A DNA stretch of 64,000 nt from Acidovorax sp. (GCF_021287135.1 NZ_JAJTBB010000079.1:42833-106832); one strand, 5' to 3'; positions 25,022-33,498 are shown, counted from the first letter of the stretch. Numbers and translations: made by a program. Notes: generated by a model from the letters alone, not told the origin.

Positions 25022-25807
25022 TCAGTCCACGCGCAGCACGGCGGACCCGAGCCCCGCAAAGTCCGCGACCACCTGCGCGCCGGGCGCCACCAGCACCGTC
25101 CCCGTGCACGAGCCGGTGGTCACCCACTGGCCTGCACGCAACCCGCCCAGGCTGGCAGCGCCGCTGTTGGCCAGCCACACCAGCAACCGCAAGGGGTCGC
25201 CCGCAGGGTTGCTGCCGGCGGCGTGGCGCACCGCCGCTTCGCCATTCACCCACAGGCAGACCGGCTGTTGCAACGGCCGCACTCCCGCCACGTCGGCCGA
25301 CCCGCAGCCCACCACCAGGGCGCCATGGCAGGCCTGGTCGGCCAGCCGGCTCCACTCGCCTTGTTGCGCCCAGGCGGCAAACCGGGTGTCGCACACCTCG
25401 ATGGCTGCGCGCACCGATACCACGGCGGCCAGCACCTCTTCCGGGCGGTACGGCGTGTCCCGGGGAGGCAGGTCGGCGCCCAGTTCATAGACCAGCTCCG
25501 CCTCCACGCCGACCACCGCAAAGTCCGCGGCCGCTAGCCGGACGGCCGGCGGCTCTCCCTCGCCCACCCACACGGAATCGCGGGTGAGCGCCGCACGCGC
25601 GGGTGGGGCCACGGGGCTTGCGGCCCCGACCTTCCAGCCGGCCACCTCGCCCCGCTCGCGCACCACGGCGTCCTGCACCGCATAGGCCTGGGCGGCATCG
25701 CGCGGCCGCAGCCCCGCGGGCAAGTCCAGGGGCCGGGCCATGCGCCCCTGGCGCGCCATGGTCAGGACGGCGGCAGCGGCAAAGGCATCAAAAGCGGTGT
25801 CGGGCAT
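25022..25807 (-). CDS. 2-keto-4-pentenoate hydratase-like enzyme
   Basis: A 261-residue member of the FAH-fold hydratase/decarboxylase group (MhpD/DmpE-like), which adds water to 2-hydroxypenta-2,4-dienoates in meta-cleavage pathways. Seen: GWKVGAASPVAPP near residue 58, VVGVEAELVYELG with metal-binding glutamates at about 100-112, and VEVCDTRF-like AAIEVCDTRFAAW. It stands alone and converges with the WXXGXW gene, so no pathway is given by context. It could supply a downstream step to the catabolic operon of positions 1-11760, but they are 13 kb apart. Confidence 0.85.
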   Translation of the reverse strand: MPDTAFDAFAAAAVLTMARQGRMARPLDLPAGLRPRDAAQAYAVQDAVVRERGEVAGWKVGAASPVAPPARAALTRDSVWVGEGEPPAVRLAAADFAVVGVEAELVYELGADLPPRDTPYRPEEVLAAVVSVRAAIEVCDTRFAAWAQQGEWSRLADQACHGALVVGCGSADVAGVRPLQQPVCLWVNGEAAVRHAAGSNPAGDPLRLLVWLANSGAASLGGLRAGQWVTTGSCTGTVLVAPGAQVVADFAGLGSAVLRVD

Positions 25808-25950
25808 GGAAGGGATCCAGGAATACGAGGCGCAGGCCGTTGGGGCGAAGGGAAAGGTGCGACGGATTATGGCGACCCGGCACCGCCCGCATCAGCAACG
25901 ATTGCCACCCATTAGCGCGGCGAGATGCCTGCCGGCTCCGCAGCGCCTCC

Positions 25951-25956
25951 TAGAAT
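25951..25956 (+). promoter_or_regulatory. Candidate -10 box upstream of the glycine riboswitch
   Basis: TAGAAT lies 11 bp before the first conserved GGAGAG of the riboswitch, which puts the transcript start a few bases before the RNA structure. No good -35 match is visible at 17 bp. The rest of 25808-25950 shows no other feature. Together with the riboswitch and the repeat this accounts for the whole 448-bp gap between genes. Confidence 0.4.
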
Positions 25957-25960
25957 CGGC

Positions 25961-26156
25961 CTCGCAGGAGAGCACGCGGCACCGTCCGCGTCACCGAAGG
26001 CGCAAACTCCCATGCACGCTCAGGTTCCGTACTGCATCTTTTTCACAAAGCCGTCTGGAGAGACGCCACCGCCCGCCGGGCGCGGCGCACCGAAGGAGCA
26101 AGCCGCAGCCCGGGTGGGTGAGCGGTGAATCTCTCAGGTACCAAGGACAGGGGGAG
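25961..26156 (+). ncRNA. Tandem glycine riboswitch upstream of dadA
   Basis: Two glycine aptamers in a row. Aptamer 1 has GGAGAG at 25967-25972 and CACCGAAGGCGCAA at 25992-26005, then CGCTCAGG. Aptamer 2 has GGAGAG at 26057-26062, CACCGAAGGAGCAA at 26088-26101 and CTCTCAGGTACCAAGGACAG at 26131-26150. These are the universally conserved blocks of the class. The short linker with AAAGCCGTCTGGAGAG between aptamers is typical of the tandem form. It precedes the D-amino-acid dehydrogenase start by 100 bp. Glycine sensing is established for the class; control of this gene is inferred from position. Confidence 0.93.
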
Positions 26157-26185
26157 CGGCAGCTTGGCGGACGCGCGCCAGCTGC

Positions 26186-26236
26186 ATTGCTATCAAATTG
26201 ATAGCTGCTTGCGCATATCCATCAAGCGCCAGAGCC
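26186..26236 (+). repeat. Comamonadaceae-type GCTAT repeat, copy 2, inside the dadA leader
   Basis: GCTATCAAATTGATAGC at 26189-26205 is a perfect 8-bp hairpin around one A, followed by TGCTTGCGC and GCGCCAGAGCC. It lies between the riboswitch and the dadA start, so it is transcribed as part of the 5' leader and could serve as, or disturb, the expression platform. Confidence 0.75.
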
Positions 26237-26255
26237 CAGAAAGGCTTTGAAAATC

Positions 26256-27575
26256 ATGCGCGTGATCGTTTTGGGTGCCGGCTTGCTCGGCGTGACTTCG
26301 GCGTATTTCCTTGCACAGCGCGGCCACGAGGTGACCGTCATCGACCGCCAGGCCGCCCCCGGCGCCGAGACCAGCTTTGCCAACGGGGGACAGATATCGG
26401 TGAGCCACGCCGAGCCCTGGGCCAACCCGAGTGCACCGCTCAAGGTGCTGCAGTGGCTGGGCCAGGAAGATGCGCCGCTGCTGTTCCGCCTGCGCGCGGA
26501 CCTGCGGCAGTGGCTGTGGGGCTTGTCCTTCCTGCGCAACTGCACGCCGGCGCGCACCCGCTACAACATCGAGCAGATCGTCAACCTGGGCACCTACAGC
26601 CGCAGCGTGCTGCAGCAGCTGCGCGCGGCCACCGGCATCCAGTACGACCAGCGCACGCAGGGCATCCTGCACTTCTATACCAATGCCAGGGAGTTCGACG
26701 GCGCCCTCGCCCCGGCCGAGCAGATGCGCGCGCTGGGGTGCGAGCGCCAGGTCATCAGCGCCGACGAGGCCGTGCGCATCGAGCCCGCCCTGGCCCACAT
26801 CCGGCCGCAGCTGGCCGGCGCCACCTACACAGCCGAAGATGAATCCGGCGACGCCAACCAGTTCACGCGCGAGCTGGCCCAGCTGTGCGAAGCGGCAGGC
26901 GTGCAATTCCGCCTGGGCCACCACATCACCGCGCTGCGCGAGGTGGCAGGCCGCGTCGACCATGTGGAGGTGACCTGCCCCGAAGGCCGCTTCGAGCGCG
27001 TGCACGGCGATGCCTTCGTGCTGGCGCTGGGCTCGTTCAGCCCGCTGCTGGCCAAGCCGCTGGGCGTGAAACTGCCCATCTACCCGGCCAAGGGCTATTC
27101 GGTGACCATGCCCGTCAAGGACGCGCGCTTGGCGCACCAGGTGAGCCTGACGGACGACGAGTTCAAGCTCGTGTTCTCGCGCTACACCAGCGAACGCGGC
27201 GGTGACCGCCTGCGCATCGCCGGCACGGCGGAGCTGAACGGCTACGACCGGCACCTGAACCCCGTGCGCTGCGAGGCCATCGTGCGCCGCGTGGAGCAGC
27301 TTTTCCCAGGCGCGGGAGACACCGCGCGGGCGCAGTTCTGGACGGGCCTGCGCCCTGCCACGCCCAGCAACGTGCCGCTGATCGGCGCCACGCGCCTGGG
27401 CAACCTGTACCTCAACACCGGCCACGGCACGCTGGGCTGGACGCACGCTTGCGGCTCGGGCCAGGCCCTGGCCGACATCGTGAGCGGCCGGGTGCCGGAG
27501 GTGGACTTTGCCTTCCAGGGCGTGCAAGGGCGGCGCCCCGGCGCGGGCCTGCTGCCGTCGCGCACGGCGGCCTGA
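26256..27575 (+). CDS. dadA: D-amino acid dehydrogenase (FAD-dependent)
   Basis: A 439-residue FAD oxidoreductase of the DadA group. Seen: the Rossmann motif VLGAGLLGVTSAYFLAQRG, then TSFANGGQISVSHAEPWANP, which is typical of DadA, YPAKGYSVTMPV, and the C-terminal TGHGTLGWTHACGSGQALADIVSGR. It oxidises D-amino acids to keto acids, passing electrons to the quinone pool at the membrane. ATG 26256 is preferred over a TTG at 26247. A tandem glycine riboswitch lies in the leader, so expression probably responds to glycine, and glycine may be a substrate or signal. Three in-frame TGA codons occur at the 3' end within 9-bp tandem repeats. Confidence 0.92.
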   Translation: MRVIVLGAGLLGVTSAYFLAQRGHEVTVIDRQAAPGAETSFANGGQISVSHAEPWANPSAPLKVLQWLGQEDAPLLFRLRADLRQWLWGLSFLRNCTPARTRYNIEQIVNLGTYSRSVLQQLRAATGIQYDQRTQGILHFYTNAREFDGALAPAEQMRALGCERQVISADEAVRIEPALAHIRPQLAGATYTAEDESGDANQFTRELAQLCEAAGVQFRLGHHITALREVAGRVDHVEVTCPEGRFERVHGDAFVLALGSFSPLLAKPLGVKLPIYPAKGYSVTMPVKDARLAHQVSLTDDEFKLVFSRYTSERGGDRLRIAGTAELNGYDRHLNPVRCEAIVRRVEQLFPGAGDTARAQFWTGLRPATPSNVPLIGATRLGNLYLNTGHGTLGWTHACGSGQALADIVSGRVPEVDFAFQGVQGRRPGAGLLPSRTAA

Positions 27576-27594
27576 GCGGCCTGAGCGGCTTGAG
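27568..27594 (+). repeat. Three tandem 9-bp repeats over the dadA stop codon
   Basis: CGGCCTGAG occurs at 27568-27576 and 27577-27585, and as CGGCTTGAG at 27586-27594. The period is a multiple of three, so the repeat gives three in-frame TGA stops (27573, 27582, 27591). The same design is seen at 32065-32100. Confidence 0.7.
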
Positions 27595-27668
27595 CTGCCG
27601 GCCTGCCCGCTGGCAGGCGCCCACCTCACGCGCAATGCCCGGCCACAGCGCGGAGCGCCGGGGCGACG

Positions 27669-28001
27669 CTACTCGGCCGCGCCCGTGGCGTTCGCCACAA
27701 AGCGCGCCACGGCCTGCATGTCCGCCTCGCTCAGGCGCTCCGCATACGAGGGCATCACACCGATGCCCGCCTTCAGCGCGCGCAGCACGCGCGCGGCGTC
27801 GGGCTTGAGCTCGTCCAGCACCGGACCCACCTGGCCTTCGGCGCCCGCGGCCTGCAGCGTGTGGCAGGTGGCGCAGGCGGGCTGCAGGGTGGTGAACAGC
27901 TCCTTGCCGCGCGCCAGTTCCGCGGGGTCGGCGGCGGTGGCCGCCCCCGCCCCCAGCAGCAGCGCGCTGCACAGCGCCGGGCGCAAACGGGCCCCCGTCA
28001 T
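27669..28001 (-). CDS. Cytochrome c subunit of sulfite dehydrogenase (SorB-like)
   Basis: A 110-residue monohaem cytochrome c. A signal peptide ends ATA, and haem is bound by Cys43-x2-Cys46-His47 (ACATCHTLQ); Met in GIGVMPSYAERLS is the likely sixth ligand. ATG 28001 overlaps the stop of the molybdenum subunit gene (ATGA). In SorAB enzymes this subunit takes electrons from sulfite oxidation and passes them to the respiratory chain. The short length and the gene coupling favour this role over a general cytochrome. Confidence 0.9.
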   Translation of the reverse strand: MTGARLRPALCSALLLGAGAATAADPAELARGKELFTTLQPACATCHTLQAAGAEGQVGPVLDELKPDAARVLRALKAGIGVMPSYAERLSEADMQAVARFVANATGAAE

Positions 28002-29203
28002 CCCACCGTGAGCGTGACGGCGTGGTCGCGCCAGCTGGCGTTGTTGTAGCCGCCCAGGTTTTCCTCGCGCTGCTCGGCCTGGACGTTGCCCGCGGTGTCG
28101 GTGGCGCGGCTGGCCAGCACGTGCGTGCCCGCCTCCAGGCGCACCGGCACGGCAAACTGGCGCCAGGCGAAGGGGCCCAGGTCCGGGCCGATCAACGGCG
28201 CCGCCTGCCAGGTCTTGCCGCCGTCCACGGACACCTCCACGCCCTTGACGCCGCGTGTGCCGCCAAAAGCCACGCCATGCACCTGCACCATGCCCGGCTT
28301 GAGCGGCCCCTTGTCGGGCAGCGGGCCGTTGATCCAGGATTTCACGCCCATCTCCCACACCGACGGCTGGTCGGGGCTGGCCTTGGTGCCGGGCGGCGAC
28401 ATGCGATAGCCGTGCGACATGATGCGCGCCTGCGACTGTGCGGCGGTGAAGGCCACGCGCTTGACGTACTTGATGTTGTTCACGCCCTGGTAGCCGGGCA
28501 CCACCAGGCGCAGCGGGCCGCCGTGCGCCAGCGGCAACGGCTCGCCGTTCATCTCCCAGGCCAGCAGTGCATCGTCTGCCGCCTTGACCGGCACCGAGCG
28601 CTCCACCAGCACCGAAAGCGGGTCCACCCCCTCGGGCAGCTTTTCGCCGCCGGTTCCGGTCAGGTAGGCCGCGCCTTCCGCCAGCCCGCCCAGCGCGGCC
28701 ACCACGCTGCGCAGCGGCACGCCGCTCCACACCACGCAGCCCGCAGCCCCCACCGTCCAGGGCGTGCCGCTGGGCTTGCTGGGGAAGAAGCCGCGGCCGT
28801 TGCCCGAGCATTGCAGCACCGTGGCCACGGTATCCACCCCCAGCGTCTTGAGTTCGGCCAGCGTCAGGCTGCGGGGATTCCGCACGCCTTCGACGGAGAC
28901 GGTCCAGGCGTCCCGGTCCTGCAAGATGGCGGCGTCGGGCGCCGGCAGGTTGTTGCGCACGTACAGCTGGCTGGACGGGGTGATCACGCTGGTGCCAAAC
29001 GCCGAGCGCCGCGTCTCCAGCGTGCTGGAGCTGTGCAGGATCAGGGCGTCTTGCGACTTCCAGCCAGCATAGGCCGGCAGCGGCTTGGGCGCCGCGGTCT
29101 GCGCAGCGGCGCGCCCGGCCCAGCTCGCCAGGCCTGCGGCGCTCAACGCGGCGGCACTTCCGGCCAGCAGGTGCCGGCGTGCAAGGGTCATGGAATCTCT
29201 CAT
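27998..29203 (-). CDS. Sulfite dehydrogenase, molybdopterin subunit (SorA-like)
   Basis: A 401-residue periplasmic sulfite oxidase-family enzyme. The N-terminus LARRHLLAGSAAALSAAG is a Tat signal, consistent with export of a folded molybdenum cofactor protein. Cys132 in VLQCSGNGRGFF is the conserved molybdenum ligand; RLVVPGYQGVNNIKYVKR and the C-terminal dimer domain (VKGVEVSVDGGKTW) follow. It oxidises sulfite to sulfate. ATG 29203 has GGAGA 8 bp upstream. It could also oxidise other S or N compounds, but the paired cytochrome supports sulfite. Confidence 0.92.
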   Translation of the reverse strand: MRDSMTLARRHLLAGSAAALSAAGLASWAGRAAAQTAAPKPLPAYAGWKSQDALILHSSSTLETRRSAFGTSVITPSSQLYVRNNLPAPDAAILQDRDAWTVSVEGVRNPRSLTLAELKTLGVDTVATVLQCSGNGRGFFPSKPSGTPWTVGAAGCVVWSGVPLRSVVAALGGLAEGAAYLTGTGGEKLPEGVDPLSVLVERSVPVKAADDALLAWEMNGEPLPLAHGGPLRLVVPGYQGVNNIKYVKRVAFTAAQSQARIMSHGYRMSPPGTKASPDQPSVWEMGVKSWINGPLPDKGPLKPGMVQVHGVAFGGTRGVKGVEVSVDGGKTWQAAPLIGPDLGPFAWRQFAVPVRLEAGTHVLASRATDTAGNVQAEQREENLGGYNNASWRDHAVTLTVG

Positions 29204-29465
29204 GGGTTCGGTCTCCGAAAAATGGGGATCAAAAGAACCACGCAACCAGCAACACCCGGCGCTCCCGCCACGGCCGGTGGGCACCGGGCAGGCCCCTCCT
29301 CTCTCTGGCATTGCAGCTCCGCAGGGGAGTTGCATTCTGTGGGCGAAGGGTCTGTTTTCGTGCCGGCGGCGCATGTGAGTAGATGTAATAAAAACAAACG
29401 GCCTGAAACATTCGTGCACGGATAAACAGCCTTTGGCAGTATCCCGGCCCATCACAGGAGACTTT

Positions 29466-30644
29466 ATGACTGGCCATGGCAGACCTCTCGGTACCCGGAT
29501 GTGGGCGGCGGCTGTGCTGCTCGCGGGGGCGGCATGCAGCGCCCAGGCCCAGCTCACGGTGGTGGTGGCGGTGGAGCCCACCGCGAAGAAGGCGGCGCAC
29601 ACCATCGTGCGCAGCGCGGCGGAATCCGGGCTGTCCCGCGCAGCGGGCCAGCCGGTCACCGTCACCGCCAGCGAGGACCTGGCCGACGTGATGCGCGCCA
29701 CCCGCAGCGCGGGCTTCGACGTGTTCATCGGCCCGGCCCAGGTCGCGGCTTCCGCGCTGCAGCGGGGCTACGAACTCGTGGGCGCGACCCAGAAATCGGA
29801 CCGGTACCTGCTGGTGGCCGTGCCGCAAGTGGAATCGGTGGCCGCCATGCAGGGGCGCAGGCTGTACCTGCCGCAGCAGGATTCCGTCTACACGTACATG
29901 GCACGCGGACTGCTCAACGAGGCCGGACTCTCCTTGCAAAGCCTGCGCAGCGTGCAGTACGAGAAATTCCCGCAGGCCGGGCTCACGGCCCTGACGCTGA
30001 GCACCGCCGACGCCACCGTGGTGCGCGAGGACGAATGGGCCGAATGGTCAGCAGCCCATCCCAAGGCGGCCCATGTGCTCGCCACCTCGCAACCCGTGCC
30101 GGGGGGCTTCTCGGTCGTGGTCAGGAAAGACCTTCCCGCCGACACCCGCGGCAAGCTGGCCCAGTGGTTCGGCACGGCGTCCTCGGGTGCCGGGCTGGCG
30201 GCGGTGGCGGTGCGGCCGGACCCGGGCGAATACCGGCGCGTGGCCGAACTGGGCCTGTTCACGCCCGTCAGCCTGCCCGGGGTGAACCGCGTGAGCGCCA
30301 AGGAAGCGCAGGACCTGCTGGCGCGCGGCGCAGTGCTGGTGGATACCCGCACCGAAAAGGAATACAAGGCCAAACGCATCCGCGGCGCCGTGCTGGCAGC
30401 GTACGTGGAAAAGAGCCTCAAGGACGTGGCCTTCAACGCGGCGCAGGATGACTTCCAGTCGCTGGACAAGCTCACCCAGCTCGACAAGGCCAAGCCCGTG
30501 ATCTTTGCCTGCAACGGGGCCGAGTGCTGGAAGTCCTACAAGGCCGCCAAGGTCGCGGCATCGCGCGGCTTCACCTCGGTGCACTGGCTGCGCGGGGGCT
30601 TGCCGGAATGGGACGCGCAGGGGCTGCCCACCGAAGGCGGCTGA
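29466..30644 (+). CDS. Exported PhnD-like binding protein fused to a rhodanese domain
   Basis: A 392-residue periplasmic fusion. The signal peptide ends CSAQAQ; residues 30-260 are a PhnD/SsuA-type type 2 periplasmic binding fold (SAGFDVFIGPAQVAASALQRGYELVGATQKSDRY). Residues 275-392 form a rhodanese domain with the active-site cysteine in VIFACNGAECWKSY. ATG 29466 has GGAG 5 bp upstream. It is divergent from the sulfite dehydrogenase pair, with 262 bp between. A sulfur-transfer or sulfur-compound sensing role beside sulfite oxidation is likely; ligand unknown. Confidence 0.85.
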   Translation: MTGHGRPLGTRMWAAAVLLAGAACSAQAQLTVVVAVEPTAKKAAHTIVRSAAESGLSRAAGQPVTVTASEDLADVMRATRSAGFDVFIGPAQVAASALQRGYELVGATQKSDRYLLVAVPQVESVAAMQGRRLYLPQQDSVYTYMARGLLNEAGLSLQSLRSVQYEKFPQAGLTALTLSTADATVVREDEWAEWSAAHPKAAHVLATSQPVPGGFSVVVRKDLPADTRGKLAQWFGTASSGAGLAAVAVRPDPGEYRRVAELGLFTPVSLPGVNRVSAKEAQDLLARGAVLVDTRTEKEYKAKRIRGAVLAAYVEKSLKDVAFNAAQDDFQSLDKLTQLDKAKPVIFACNGAECWKSYKAAKVAASRGFTSVHWLRGGLPEWDAQGLPTEGG

Positions 30645-30697
30645 CCTCGCCATAGCCTCGTTTGCCGCGGGGCACCGCGCTCCTGGCCCCAGTTCCC

Positions 30698-30743
30698 TAC
30701 AATCAGCGCCTTCTCAACACCCAAGGGCACGTTCGGCGCCCTT
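30698..30743 (+). promoter_or_regulatory. Promoter -10 and leader hairpin in front of the CorC-type gene
   Basis: TACAAT at 30698-30703 is a good -10 box. The leader that would follow, about 37 bases, is largely one hairpin, AAGGGC (30723-30728) with GCCCTT (30738-30743), ending 3 bases before ATG 30747. No Shine-Dalgarno sequence is visible, so the hairpin occupies the space where it should be. Confidence 0.5.
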
Positions 30744-30746
30744 TGT

Positions 30747-32072
30747 ATGGAAATCGCATTACTGTTCGCTCTCATCCTGCTCAACGGCCTGTTCGCCATG
30801 TCCGAGATTGCCCTGGTCACGGCACGCAAGGCGCGGCTGCAAAAGCTGATTGATGAGGGCGATAGCAGCGCCGCCGCGGCCGTGAAGCTCGGCGAGGACC
30901 CCACCCGCTTCCTGTCCACGATCCAGATCGGCATTACCTCGATCGGCGTGCTCAACGGTATCGTCGGCGAAGCCGCGCTGGCCGCACCGCTGGCCGGCCT
31001 GCTGGAGCGCCTGGGCGTGCCGCAGCCGTATGGCGGCTACGCGGCCACCGCGCTGGTGGTGGTAGTCATCACCTATTTCTCCATCGTGGTGGGAGAGCTG
31101 GTGCCCAAGCGCATCGGCCAGTCCTACCCGGAAACCTTTGCACGCCTGGTGGCCCGGCCCATCAACTTTCTGGCGGCGGCCACCAAGCCGTTCGTGCTGC
31201 TGCTGTCCACCTCCACGCGCACGCTGCTGCGCCTGCTGGGGGTCCGGGAAACCAGCGGCAGCCCGGTGACGGAGGAGGAAATCCACGCCATGCTGGTGGA
31301 AGGCACCACGGCCGGCGTGATCGAATCGCACGAGCACACCATGGTGCGCAACGTGTTCCGCCTGGACGACCGCCAGATCGGCTCGCTGATGGTGCCGCGC
31401 AGTGACGTGGTGTGCCTGGACGTGGAGGCGCCGTTCGAGGAGCACTTGCGCTGCATTGAAGAGTCCGACCATGCGCGCTTCCCCGTGGTGCGCGGCGGCA
31501 TGGACAACATCCTGGGGGTGGTCAACGCGCGCCAATGGCTTTCGCGCGCCCTTCGCGACGACGCCCGCAAGCTGGCGGACCAGCCGCTGCAGACAGCGCT
31601 GTACGTGCCCGAGACGATCACCGGCATGGAACTGCTGGACAACTTCCGCCTGTCGGACGTGCACATGGCCTTTGTCATCGACGAGTACGGCGAAGTGCAG
31701 GGCATCGTGACGCTGCAGGACCTGATCGAGGCGATCACGGGCGAATTCCAGCCCCGCGACCCCGAGACCTCGTGGGCCTTGCAGCGCGAAGACGGCAGCT
31801 GGCTGCTGGACGGCCACATTCCCGTGCCCGAGCTGAAGGACCGGCTGGACCTGGACTCCGTGCCCGAAGAGGAGCGCGGCCGCTACCACACCCTGAGCGG
31901 CATGATCATGCTGCTGACCGGCCGCCTGCCCAAGGTGACCGACACCGTGCAGTGGGAAGACTGGAAGCTGGAAGTGGTGGACATGGACGGCAAGACCATC
32001 GACAAGATCCTGGCCACCCCGCTGACCGAGGCGGAGAAGGCGCAGGCCCAAGGCGACGCATCGGCCCCTTGA
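30747..32072 (+). CDS. Hemolysin-family/CorC-type CNNM-CBS membrane protein
   Basis: A 441-residue protein with an N-terminal CNNM membrane domain (about residues 1-175, opening MEIALLFALILLNGLFAMSEIALV), paired CBS domains (about 200-335, with FRLSDVHMAFVIDEYGEVQGIVT) and a C-terminal CorC/HlyC domain. This family acts in magnesium or other cation export and resistance. It starts at 30747 with no visible ribosome-binding sequence, after a leader hairpin. Three tandem repeats at the 3' end give three in-frame stops. Old names as a hemolysin are not supported by mechanism. Confidence 0.92.
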   Translation: MEIALLFALILLNGLFAMSEIALVTARKARLQKLIDEGDSSAAAAVKLGEDPTRFLSTIQIGITSIGVLNGIVGEAALAAPLAGLLERLGVPQPYGGYAATALVVVVITYFSIVVGELVPKRIGQSYPETFARLVARPINFLAAATKPFVLLLSTSTRTLLRLLGVRETSGSPVTEEEIHAMLVEGTTAGVIESHEHTMVRNVFRLDDRQIGSLMVPRSDVVCLDVEAPFEEHLRCIEESDHARFPVVRGGMDNILGVVNARQWLSRALRDDARKLADQPLQTALYVPETITGMELLDNFRLSDVHMAFVIDEYGEVQGIVTLQDLIEAITGEFQPRDPETSWALQREDGSWLLDGHIPVPELKDRLDLDSVPEEERGRYHTLSGMIMLLTGRLPKVTDTVQWEDWKLEVVDMDGKTIDKILATPLTEAEKAQAQGDASAP

Positions 32073-32100
32073 CCCGCCCCTTGACCCGCCTCTTGATCGG
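32065..32100 (+). repeat. Three tandem 12-bp repeats over the CorC-type stop codon
   Basis: CCCCTTGACCCG at 32065-32076 and 32077-32088, and CCTCTTGATCGG at 32089-32100. The 12-bp period keeps frame, giving TGA at 32070, 32082 and 32094. Confidence 0.7.
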
Positions 32101-32148
32101 CCACCGCTGACGCCCTGCCAGCGCGCCCGGCTTCAGGCGTTCCAGTCC

Positions 32149-33498
32149 TCAGCGGCCTGCCGGGTCCGGCGCCGCATCCACAAACACCGTGAGCACGCCG
32201 GTGTAGCCGTACAGGTGGTGGTGCGCAATCTCGCCGCCGGCAAAGAACCCCACCAGGGGGACCTCACCCAGCGCGTGGCGCACGATCTGCAGCTCGGCGC
32301 TGGGCCCGCCAAAGTGCGGGCCGCCGCGGCCTGAACAGCTCACGTACACCGCACCGCAGATCTGCCGCGCCGTAGGGCGTTCACCCGGCGCGTGCTGTGG
32401 CGCACGGGCCAGCGCGGCACGCTGTGCGGCTCCACCGCCCAGCGCCGCGGACGCCAGGGGCGCTGCTTCAGGCTCCTCCGGCGCCAGCTCTTCCCGGATC
32501 TCGGCGCAGATGCGCATCAGGTCGGCCCGCGCCGCCGCCACGTTGCGCTGGCAGAACGCGAGGTGCATGCCGGCTTCCACCGGCTCGGCGAGCGCCACGC
32601 CGCGCCGCGCGCCGTCCAGCCCGATGATGTGCCGCACGCGCGTGTCGGCACCGAAATGGCCGGTGCGGCGCTGGCCCTGGGGCTGCGCGCCCGCGTCCAC
32701 CAGACCGGCCAGCGTGGCGCGGACCATGCGCAGGGCCGGCTGGGGATCGCCCTCCAGCGTCACCTGCAGTGTGTCCAGCAGCACGTCCAGCGCCGGCTCG
32801 TCGTCCAGCTCCAGCACCAGGTTGTCCTGCGCCTGGGTGATGGTGTGCAGCGGCCCCACCGGCTGGCAGCCCTGCGTGACCCGGGACAGCAGCGACACGC
32901 CGGCCCCGAACGCCACGCCCGACAGGCCGCCTCCGAAGACACCGCTGGCCGCACCCTGCCCGGCGATGTTGCCGTTTCCGCCCACTGCAAACTGCACGCT
33001 GGCGCCCCGGCTGGCGCTGACGCCGCCAAACAGGTACCCCGTTTCGGTGCGCGCCGCCATTTCCGTGAGCAGGCCGGCCAGATCCGGTGTGGTTCCGTCG
33101 GCATGCACCAGCGCCGTGTGGGCGGTGAAGGCGCCGGGATCCCGGTGGGGCGGGTGCGCGGGCAGCGGGGCGACCCCTGAGAACACGCGGTACTGGTCGG
33201 CCGGCACGTCCAGCAGCATCACCGACAGGGCGGGCTCGTCAAAGTATTCCGCGTTGCAGGCCGACACGCCCACGCCCACGGTCCCGCTCCAGTCGGTCAC
33301 CTCGGGCAGCTCGCTGCTGAGGTAGTCGAGCAGTTCGCGGGCGTCGCCGGCGTAGTGGTCGGTGATGTACACCAGGCCCAGCGTAGGCGCCGCGGCGTAG
33401 CCGGGCAAGGCCATCTGCGCACGCAGCTGCGCCAGCACCAGCGCGGCGGCCATGCGCCATTGCGGGTGCGTGGCGTGGCCCGTAGGAAAGAGTTTCAT
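32149..33498 (-). CDS. FIST domain sensory protein
   Basis: A 449-residue protein without membrane helices. The N-terminal FIST domain (about residues 35-220, LGLVYITDHYAGDARELLDYL) and the C-terminal FIST_C domain (about 240-435, ending GFFAGGEIAHHHLYGYTGVLTVFV) cover its whole length. FIST proteins are intracellular sensors of small ligands, possibly amino acids, often linked to signal transduction. Here it has no kinase or cyclase partner next to it. GGAGACCCGG precedes the ATG at 33498, and it is the gene after phaM on the minus strand. Confidence 0.88.
   Translation of the reverse strand: MKLFPTGHATHPQWRMAAALVLAQLRAQMALPGYAAAPTLGLVYITDHYAGDARELLDYLSSELPEVTDWSGTVGVGVSACNAEYFDEPALSVMLLDVPADQYRVFSGVAPLPAHPPHRDPGAFTAHTALVHADGTTPDLAGLLTEMAARTETGYLFGGVSASRGASVQFAVGGNGNIAGQGAASGVFGGGLSGVAFGAGVSLLSRVTQGCQPVGPLHTITQAQDNLVLELDDEPALDVLLDTLQVTLEGDPQPALRMVRATLAGLVDAGAQPQGQRRTGHFGADTRVRHIIGLDGARRGVALAEPVEAGMHLAFCQRNVAAARADLMRICAEIREELAPEEPEAAPLASAALGGGAAQRAALARAPQHAPGERPTARQICGAVYVSCSGRGGPHFGGPSAELQIVRHALGEVPLVGFFAGGEIAHHHLYGYTGVLTVFVDAAPDPAGR

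Noticed and set aside
30747-32072. Hemolysin function for the CNNM-CBS protein
   Set aside because: The domain layout is that of CorC/CNNM cation transport proteins; nothing suggests a secreted toxin.
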